Shown piece after piece: positions 58,260 to 64,000 of a stretch of 64,000 nucleotides of DNA. Position numbers and translations under genes: made by a program. This DNA comes from JBBDWR01 sp040902745 (GTDB lineage: Bacteria; Actinomycetota; UBA4738; HRBIN12). Every line of letters starts with the position of its first letter. Within the stretch, counting starts at the first letter, position 1. The DNA lies in contig JBBDWR010000013.1 in the NCBI GenBank assembly GCA_040902745.1, forward strand, positions 62,001-126,000, in the 5' to 3' direction. The notes below the pieces were generated by a model. That model searched no databases, was not told the origin of the DNA, and saw nothing but the letters and a program-made list of their open reading frames with translations.

Positions 58260-59441
58260 TCAGCGCTCCAGTACGTCGAGCTCCGCGAGGATCTCCTCCG
58301 TATGCTCACCGAGCCTCGGCGGGGGCAGCCGCACGTCCGACGTCTCAGCGCCGAGCCGGATCGGATCGGCGACCAATCGTAGGATGCCACGAACCGGGTC
58401 CATGACCTCTTGCACTGTTGCCGCCCCTTCCGGCGTCGCGAAAACCTCGTCCATCGTGAGTACCGCCGAACAGGGCACACCGCGTGCGATCAGATCGTCG
58501 AGCCACGCAGCCGCGGCACGCCGCGTGAAGGCTTCACCCAGGATCGGGATCAACTCGTCGCGGTGCCGGACACGCCCGTCGTTGGTCGCGAACCGCTCGT
58601 CGCGCGCGAGTTCCGGTCGCTCGATCGCCTCGCAGGTCCGTTCGAAGAGCCGATCGTTCCCGGCAGCGAGCACGAAGGGTCGATCCGACGCGGAGAAGAC
58701 CTGATACGGAACGATGTTCGGATGTTCGGTCCCCATCGAACGCGGGACTACGCCCCCCAACAGGTAGTTGGCCCCCTGGTTGACCATCGCCGCGACGCTG
58801 GCGTCGAACAAGGAGAGTGTCAGGCGCTGCCCGTCACCGCTCGCGTCGCGGGCCCGGAGTGCAGCCTGCATCCCGTTGGCCGCGAACAGACCTGTAACGA
58901 CATCGAGGAGGGCCACGCCCACCTTCACCGGATCGCCGTCGCGTTCGCCGGTGACGCTCATCAGCCCCGAGAGCGCTTGCACGATGATGTCGTAGCCCGG
59001 CCGAGCGGCGTTCGTCTGTTCGCCGAACGCCGACAGGGAGCAGTAGACGATGCCGGGGTTCGTCTCCCGGAGTTCGTTGTATCCGAGCCCCCATCGCTGC
59101 ATCAGTCCCGGGCGGAAGTTCTCCACGAGCACGTCTGTGTGACGTGCGAGCCGCGCAGCGGTCTGCCTGTCGTCGTCGCTCCCGAGGTCGAGAACGATCG
59201 AGCGCTTGTTGCGGTTGATCGACAGGAAGTACGCGGCGTCCTCGCCGACGAACGGCGGACCCCACGACCGTGTGTCGTCACCGCCATCCGGCCGTTCCAC
59301 CTTGATGACGTCGGCGCCGAGGTCGGCGAGGACCATGGTCGCGAGCGGTCCGGCGAGGATACGGGTCAGATCGAGGATCCGGATGCCGGCGAGGGGGCGG
59401 CGGGCCGACGGAGCCGAGGAGGGCTCGAGGTCCTCCGTCAC
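58260..59441 (-). CDS. Family III CoA-transferase (CaiB/BaiF)
   Basis: The 393-residue protein matches family III CoA-transferases: LAGIRILDLTRILAGPLATM, LGADVIKVERPDGGDDTRSW, the Asn/Lys-rich INRNKRSIVLDL, LVENFRPGLMQRWGLGY, and YDIIVQALSGLMSVTG, where Asp is the acyl-carrying residue. They move CoA between organic acids such as carnitine, oxalate/formate or succinate/benzylsuccinate derivatives. GTG 59441 is chosen where homology starts. The CoA acceptor is unknown. Confidence 0.9.
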   Translation of the reverse strand: MTEDLEPSSAPSARRPLAGIRILDLTRILAGPLATMVLADLGADVIKVERPDGGDDTRSWGPPFVGEDAAYFLSINRNKRSIVLDLGSDDDRQTAARLARHTDVLVENFRPGLMQRWGLGYNELRETNPGIVYCSLSAFGEQTNAARPGYDIIVQALSGLMSVTGERDGDPVKVGVALLDVVTGLFAANGMQAALRARDASGDGQRLTLSLFDASVAAMVNQGANYLLGGVVPRSMGTEHPNIVPYQVFSASDRPFVLAAGNDRLFERTCEAIERPELARDERFATNDGRVRHRDELIPILGEAFTRRAAAAWLDDLIARGVPCSAVLTMDEVFATPEGAATVQEVMDPVRGILRLVADPIRLGAETSDVRLPPPRLGEHTEEILAELDVLER

Positions 59442-59657
59442 GCCTGGTCGTTCCTCCTGCTCGCGGACGGGGGAAATGAGTGGAGCCGCCGGAACCCGAA
59501 GGCCCCAGCGGCTCCGCAACCATTATCGGCAGCAGGGGTGGACAGGTCAAGTCCGGTCGCGTATCGCGCCTGCGCGCTGCCTATGGGTGGTGTTTCGGGG
59601 CATCGGAGAACCTCGGAGGGGTGGCGCCCCGGAGCGGGAGTCTGCCACGATGTTCGG

Positions 59658-60026
59658 ATGAACGAGCTGAGCTTGGAGCGAGCGAACGCGTTCCTGGGCG
59701 CGATGGCCTCGCGTACCGCCGTGGGTGAGATCGCCCCCGTGACGCCGGTGCAGATCAGTCGTGAGCTGGACTTCGGTCCCCCGCTCGTGGCAGCGCGGGC
59801 GGTGCGGGCGCTGATCGCGCGTCGCCGGCTCGAACCCGTCGAGGGCGGCGGCTATCGGTTGCTCGATGCCCGACCGATCGAGCCGGGAGAGCCCGAGTCC
59901 CTGCCGCGTCCCAAGCGCACCCGCAAGCCTAAGAAGGTGTCGGCCGCCGAGGCTCCGACGCTGCGCCGGCGGCGAACGACGCTCCCACGTATTCGGGACT
60001 CGGTCGCGAGGTCGTCGAGCGCTTGA
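59658..60026 (+). CDS. Winged-helix-like protein, 5' half of a frame-shifted gene
   Basis: A 122-residue frame. The first 70 residues look like a winged helix (VTPVQISRELDFGPPLVAAR, ALIARRRLEPVEGGGYRLLD). Then a basic linker (RPKRTRKPKK), after which the sequence becomes unlike protein (RRRRTTLPRIRDSVARSSSA). In the -1 frame from 59933 the DNA reads NDAPTYSGLGREVVERLIDQ and joins smoothly to the next entry. A one-base shift between about 59933 and 59985 has probably split one gene. ATG 59658 has a CACGAT box 6 nt upstream. Confidence 0.65.
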   Translation: MNELSLERANAFLGAMASRTAVGEIAPVTPVQISRELDFGPPLVAARAVRALIARRRLEPVEGGGYRLLDARPIEPGEPESLPRPKRTRKPKKVSAAEAPTLRRRRTTLPRIRDSVARSSSA

Positions 60027-60364
60027 TCGACCAGGGTCGGGAGGTCGGCACGCTTCGTGCGAACCTCAAGACCGCGCGCGAAGAGGTTCGCACGGCCCGT
60101 GAAGCCAAGGACGGTGCGGAACGCCGTTCGGAAACGTTGACCATGCGGATCCGGGAGTTGGAGCACCGCGCGGAGATGGCGGAGAACAACTTGCGGACGC
60201 TGCTGGCCACGGCCCGCGGCTCCGGCCGGGGGGAGGCAGATGAACACGTCGCCACCAACGAGATGGAAGCGATCCTCGGCGTGCTCAAAGGCGGCGAGGC
60301 AGACGCCGCGCGTTCGACCGGCGCTCCTGAGGAGTCGGTTGAGGCATTCGGGGACTCCCGCTAA
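60023..60364 (+). CDS. Coiled-coil protein, 3' half of a frame-shifted gene
   Basis: This frame encodes a coiled coil (REVGTLRANLKTAREEVRTA, SETLTMRIRELEHRAEMAEN) and an acidic tail. The first possible start is TTG 60023, overlapping the previous stop, but coding character continues upstream in the same frame to about 59960 without a start codon. I take it as the rest of the winged-helix gene. If the overlap TTGA is genuine, it would instead be a separately translated coupled gene; the upstream homology-like stretch argues against that. Confidence 0.6.
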   Translation: MIDQGREVGTLRANLKTAREEVRTAREAKDGAERRSETLTMRIRELEHRAEMAENNLRTLLATARGSGRGEADEHVATNEMEAILGVLKGGEADAARSTGAPEESVEAFGDSR

Positions 60365-61431
60365 GCAGGAGGCGGCGGCACCGGTCGCCCGGCGCGTTTG
60401 GCCGCCAGGTGGCACGCGGCGAGGTGGTTCGGTCCCAGCTCCGTCAGTCCCAGATCCTGCGTCAGGCAAGCGTTGGCTACGCCCTCGGACTCCGCGCTGC
60501 CGTCGGCCACCGCGGGACATCTCGGATTGAACCGGCATCCCTCGGGGATGCGCGTCGGGTCGGGCGGTTCTCCCGCCAGCGTGGGGCGTTCGATGCCGCC
60601 CGCTTCCGGGACGACGTTCAAAAGAGCGCGTGTGTACGGATGTTCGGCTTGGGTGAGGACGTCTTCTGCCGGGCCGATCTCGACGATGCGGCCGAGGTAC
60701 ATCACCGCGACACGATCGGCGATCGTCCATGCGAGACCGAGGTCGTGAGTCACGACGAGTATCGAGATCTGGAACTCGTCGCGCAGGTGCATCAACAGGC
60801 GCAGGATCTCCCCGCGTACCGACGCGTCGAGGTTCGACACCGGCTCGTCGGCCACGATGACCTCCGGCTCCAGCGCGAGCGCGCCCGCGATCACCACGCG
60901 CTGGCGCTGTCCCCCTGACAGCTCGTGCGGGTACAGCAGGAAGAACCGCTCGGGCGGTCGCATCCCGGCGCGCGACAGCGCGCGGGCCACGAGCTCCTCC
61001 TCGTCGCCGGGAACCTTGTGGATCCGCAGCCCCTCGGCGACCGACTCGTAGATCGTCTGCCGGGGGTTCAACGACCCGGTGGGGTCCTGGAACACCATCT
61101 GTACCTTGCGCCGGTACGCCTTCAGGTCTTTGCCGAGCGGCTGCCCCTCGAACAGGATCTGCCCCTCGTTGGGCTGCACCAAGCCCATGATCGCGCGGGC
61201 GAGCGTCGTCTTGCCGCACCCGGATTCGCCCGCAAGTGCTAGGACCTCTCCCTTGCCCAATGTCATGTCGACGCCGTCGACGGCGCGGGCCTGGGTGGCC
61301 TTCTTGCCCCCGATACCGGCGATAAGACCGACGCGGCCGGCGAACGTCACGTGGAGTCCGCGGACCTCGAGGACCGGCTCGCGACCGTCGATCGGGGCCC
61401 CAACGGCGGGTTGGGCCAGCACGTCACTCAT
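60361..61431 (-). CDS. Oligo/dipeptide ABC transporter ATP-binding protein (OppF/DppF-like)
   Basis: A 356-residue ATPase: Walker A GESGCGKTT, Q-loop MVFQDPTGSLNPR, signature LSGGQRQRV, Walker B EVIVADEPVSNLDASV and a switch His in VTHDLGLAW. The C-terminal oligopeptide-transporter domain has GCRFNPRCP and a late ACHLA, cysteines that can bind an Fe-S cluster. It powers peptide uptake with the three genes upstream. It is the last gene of the operon and overlaps its upstream neighbour by 8 nt. Confidence 0.93.
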   Translation of the reverse strand: MSDVLAQPAVGAPIDGREPVLEVRGLHVTFAGRVGLIAGIGGKKATQARAVDGVDMTLGKGEVLALAGESGCGKTTLARAIMGLVQPNEGQILFEGQPLGKDLKAYRRKVQMVFQDPTGSLNPRQTIYESVAEGLRIHKVPGDEEELVARALSRAGMRPPERFFLLYPHELSGGQRQRVVIAGALALEPEVIVADEPVSNLDASVRGEILRLLMHLRDEFQISILVVTHDLGLAWTIADRVAVMYLGRIVEIGPAEDVLTQAEHPYTRALLNVVPEAGGIERPTLAGEPPDPTRIPEGCRFNPRCPAVADGSAESEGVANACLTQDLGLTELGPNHLAACHLAAKRAGRPVPPPPA

Positions 61432-62428
61432 CCGCGATCACCGCGTCTTTCGTCTCGGCGACAGCCAAGGCGCCTTCCACCAGCAGGCAGGCCGCACGCC
61501 GGTCTGGACCGGCGGCGTAAAGGGAAGGGTCGATCTGTGGGCAGCGATCGAACGCGTCCGGACACCGAGGATGGAAAGAGCACCCGCTCGGGAGTTTCAT
61601 CGGATCGGGCGGATCGCCGCCGAGTCCCGAGGGCTTACGGCGGAACGACGCGTCGCCGATCTCAGGGAACGCTGCCGACAGCGCTTTGGTGTACGGGTGT
61701 GCGGGCGCACCGAAGATGTCGTGTGACGGCCCCTCCTCGACGATGCGACCCGCGTACATGACGGCGAGCCGATCGCAGACCTCCACGAGCACCGACAGGT
61801 CGTGTGTGATGAAGAGCATCGCGAGTCCCAGATCCCGCTGGAGCTCCTTCAGCAGACGCAGGACCTGCGCCTGCACCATCACGTCCAACGCGGTGGTGGG
61901 CTCGTCTGCGATCACGAAGCTCGGGTTGCACGCCAAGGCCATCGCGATCATCACGCGCTGCTTCTGACCGCCGGAAAGCTCGTGCGGGTAGTCGTTCATC
62001 CGTCGAGGAGGCAGTCCGACCTGCTCGAGGAGCGCGCCCACACGGACCTTCGCTTCCTTCTCCCCGGCCTGGTTGTGGACGAGGATCGGCTCGGCGATCT
62101 GGTCTCCGATCCGGCGGACGGGGTTGAGCGCATGCATCGCGCCCTGGAAGATGATCGACGCCTCGCTCCAGCGGACCGCACGAAGCTTGCCCGGCTTCAT
62201 CGCGAGGACGTTCTCTCCCTGGATCAGGACCTCCCCGGTCACCTCGGTGCCGGCCGGAAGCAGCCGCAGGATCGCGCTGGCGATCGTGGACTTGCCGCAG
62301 CCCGACTCGCCTGCGAGACCGACGACCTCCCCCTTCTGGATCTGGAGGTCGACACCGCGGACCGCGGGCACGGCTCCGCCCTGGGTCTGGTAGTTGACGT
62401 GTACGTCGTTCAGTTCGACCAGGCTCAT
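61424..62428 (-). CDS. Oligo/dipeptide ABC transporter ATP-binding protein (OppD/DppD-like)
   Basis: The 334-residue ATPase starts at ATG 62428, overlapping the permease stop by 4 nt. It has Walker A GESGCGKST, Q-loop IIFQGAMHALNPVRR, signature LSGGQKQRV, Walker B FVIADEPTTALDVMV and ITHDLSVL. The C-terminal region has GCSFHPRCPDAFDRCP with the family cysteines. It forms a heterodimer with the OppF-like protein on the inner face of the membrane. Confidence 0.93.
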   Translation of the reverse strand: MSLVELNDVHVNYQTQGGAVPAVRGVDLQIQKGEVVGLAGESGCGKSTIASAILRLLPAGTEVTGEVLIQGENVLAMKPGKLRAVRWSEASIIFQGAMHALNPVRRIGDQIAEPILVHNQAGEKEAKVRVGALLEQVGLPPRRMNDYPHELSGGQKQRVMIAMALACNPSFVIADEPTTALDVMVQAQVLRLLKELQRDLGLAMLFITHDLSVLVEVCDRLAVMYAGRIVEEGPSHDIFGAPAHPYTKALSAAFPEIGDASFRRKPSGLGGDPPDPMKLPSGCSFHPRCPDAFDRCPQIDPSLYAAGPDRRAACLLVEGALAVAETKDAVIADE

Positions 62429-63408
62429 CGTCGCCGCAACCTCGGGTTGAGGATCTCGTCCAGAGCGAACCCACACATCGTGAACGCGAGCACCACGAAC
62501 ACGATCGCGAGTCCGGGAGGCATCAGCCACCACCATAGCCCGGTGGTCGCGGCGCCGTTGTTGAACGCGTTCTCGAGCAGGGTTCCCCACGAGGCCGTGT
62601 TCGGGTCGCCGAGACCGAGGAAGGCCAAGGTGCTCTCGGTGAGGATCGCGATCGCGATCGTCAAGATCGTGTTCGCGAATAGCACCGGCCCCACGTTCGG
62701 CAGGACGTGTCTCGAGACGAGATGGAAGTTTCCCGCGCCCAGCGCCCGAGCACGCTCCACGTAGGGACGTTCTTTGACCGACAACGTCTGCGCGCGAACG
62801 ATCCGCGCCGTCGCCGGCCACGAGGTCACGCCGATCACCAGGATGATGACGCCCAGCGACGGCGAGAGCACGGTCGCCAGCACGATCGTGAGCGGGAGGA
62901 ACGGGATCACGAGGAACCAGTCCGTCGTGCGCATCAGGACTGTTTCGGTGAATCGCCCGTAGTAGCCCGCCGAGATGCCCACGACGGCGCCGATCGCCAT
63001 CGACATGATCGTCGCTGCCAGTCCGACGACGAGCGAGGTCCGGGCTCCCCAGACGGTGAACGCGAAGATCGATCGCCCCAGGTTGTCGGTCCCGAAGGGG
63101 AAGTCCCAACTCGGGCGGGAGAACGGCACGCCGTTGCACTCGCACGTCGCCGAGAGTTCCTCGCTGCTCGCGATCAGGGGCGCGAAGATCGCCACGAGCA
63201 GGAAGAGGATCAGGATGATCAACCCGGCCATCCCCATCCCACTCTTGCGATACATCCGCACGAATCGGATGAACGATCTCTTGCGGCGGATCCAGGCGAT
63301 GCGGCGGGGCGAGGACGGAGGCGTATCCGGTGGCGGCGGTTCGTCCGCGTACGGATCAGCCGGATCCAGGGCGACCGGATCGATACCGGTGGGCGGCAGA
63401 CTGCTCAC
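62425..63408 (-). CDS. Oligo/dipeptide ABC transporter permease (OppC/DppC-like)
   Basis: A 327-residue permease with an extended Pro-rich cytoplasmic start, six membrane helices (first about 60-80) and the inner-membrane transport domain. The typical loop DFPFGTDNLGRSIFAFTVWG follows the first helix, and the EAA-type coupling region is ERARALGAGNFHLVSRHVLP. An additional short extracellular segment with two Cys (ATCECNG) lies after helix 1. Its start overlaps the upstream permease by 4 nt. Confidence 0.92.
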   Translation of the reverse strand: MSSLPPTGIDPVALDPADPYADEPPPPDTPPSSPRRIAWIRRKRSFIRFVRMYRKSGMGMAGLIILILFLLVAIFAPLIASSEELSATCECNGVPFSRPSWDFPFGTDNLGRSIFAFTVWGARTSLVVGLAATIMSMAIGAVVGISAGYYGRFTETVLMRTTDWFLVIPFLPLTIVLATVLSPSLGVIILVIGVTSWPATARIVRAQTLSVKERPYVERARALGAGNFHLVSRHVLPNVGPVLFANTILTIAIAILTESTLAFLGLGDPNTASWGTLLENAFNNGAATTGLWWWLMPPGLAIVFVVLAFTMCGFALDEILNPRLRRR

Positions 63409-64000
63409 TGGGCACGCACCCGCGGATCGATGTAGGCGTAGGTCAGATCGGCGATCAGGTTCGCGACGATCACGGCACCGCTGAAGAGCAGGAACAGCGC
63501 CTGCAACACCGCGAAGTCTTGGTTATCGACGGCTTGCACGGTGAGCCATCCCAACCCCGTCCAGCCGAACACGAACTCGACCGTGATCGCGCCGCCGAAG
63601 ATGAAACCGAGCGACAGAACGACGATCGTGAAGGTCGGCAGGAGGGCATTCGGGACCACGTGCTGCCAGAGCACTTGCTTCTCGCGCAGCCCCTTGGCGC
63701 GGGCGGTCTGCGTGTAGTCGTCCGCCATGACGTCGAGCAGTGAGGACCGCATGATCAGGGAGTACTCCCCGAGGTAGGCGACCGTCAGGACGAAGAACGG
63801 CATCGCCATGTGGTTCAGCACGTCGGCCACGTACGCGAATCCCGTGTAGTCGGCGCCCGGTGTGGTGTACCCGTTGATCGGGAACAACGCCGGGAAGATC
63901 CCGACCCCACTACCGAACGCCATCAGTACGAGGATCCCGAACCAGTACTCGGGCATCGCGTACGTGAACAGCGTGAACCCGAGCAGACCGATGTCTCGCT
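63405..64000 (-). CDS. Oligo/dipeptide ABC transporter permease (OppB/DppB-like), 5' part outside the window
   Basis: The frame is open to the right edge (RDIGLLGFTLFTYAMPEYWF upstream of the internal Met), so the N-terminus is missing. It shows the DppB C-terminal half: HMAMPFFVLTVAYLGEYSL, SSLLDVMADDYTQTARAKGL (EAA loop), TIVVLSLGFIFGGAITVEFV and the LIADLTYAYIDPRVR end. The four transporter genes overlap and form one operon transcribed leftward; a substrate-binding protein gene is expected beyond 64 kb. Confidence 0.92.
   Translation of the reverse strand, partial: RDIGLLGFTLFTYAMPEYWFGILVLMAFGSGVGIFPALFPINGYTTPGADYTGFAYVADVLNHMAMPFFVLTVAYLGEYSLIMRSSLLDVMADDYTQTARAKGLREKQVLWQHVVPNALLPTFTIVVLSLGFIFGGAITVEFVFGWTGLGWLTVQAVDNQDFAVLQALFLLFSGAVIVANLIADLTYAYIDPRVRAQ

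Overview
The window is high-GC DNA with the gene set of an actinomycete-like bacterium (Actinomycetota): a WhiB iron-sulfur regulator, adjacent AdnA/AdnB helicase-nucleases, a UvrD2-type helicase with a C-terminal HRDC-like region, a PASTA-tailed class A penicillin-binding protein and an NlpC/P60 wall hydrolase. The species cannot be named from the sequence. Many genes have a TANNNT box 6-7 nt before the start codon and no Shine-Dalgarno, so leaderless transcripts look common. SelA and SelB show that selenocysteine is used.

Layout. 1-5.3 kb: a co-directional set of lipid or aldehyde type genes (tail of a fatty acyl-CoA reductase/HAD fusion, zinc alcohol dehydrogenase, LarA-like protein, PlsC acyltransferase, TetR regulator). 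5.3-12.6 kb: small membrane protein, a lone rpsD, ADP-ribosylglycohydrolase, flavodoxin-like protein, glycogen-debranching enzyme, an ECF sigma/zinc anti-sigma pair, and an NlpC/P60 endopeptidase whose mRNA probably starts with a UACG-capped hairpin. 12.8-20.4 kb: tRNA-Pro(CGG) with terminator, glycosyltransferase, metallophosphoesterase, YqeY, class A PBP, NfeD-like protein, WhiB, RidA. 20.4-25.5 kb: selA-selB, a DinB/DUF664 protein and an orphan nuoD. 25.5-26.7 kb: a scar where a 5'-truncated sialidase-like gene meets a 5'-truncated ABC permease remnant.

26.6-32.3 kb: small metabolic and regulatory genes (MidA-like and other methyltransferases, GNAT, NUDIX, MBL hydrolase, a Crp/Fnr regulator, a stand-alone cyclic-nucleotide domain protein). 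32.3-42.6 kb: the adnA-adnB operon with a 5x15-bp tandem repeat at its 5' end, a site-2 protease with CBS domains, DUF72, a PGPGW membrane protein, and a TerC-family protein behind a clear yybP-ykoY (manganese) riboswitch. 42.7-45.8 kb is a more A+T-rich island with two paralogous orphan membrane histidine kinases and, between them on the opposite strand, a 27-codon hydrophobic peptide gene with a strong Shine-Dalgarno. It is the best candidate for an undescribed system. The composition change falls inside the second kinase gene, suggesting a mosaic.

46.2-64 kb: DUF5317, hemerythrin, NERD-nuclease/helicase, DUF2236, HAD phosphatase, MenG-like methyltransferase with a UbiA-like membrane protein, SDR, UvrD2-like helicase, a VapB-antitoxin scrap, sulfatase, exported protein, family III CoA-transferase, a frame-shifted winged-helix/coiled-coil gene, and a dipeptide ABC transporter operon that runs off the right edge. 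No insertion sequence, prophage, rRNA gene or CRISPR array was seen.
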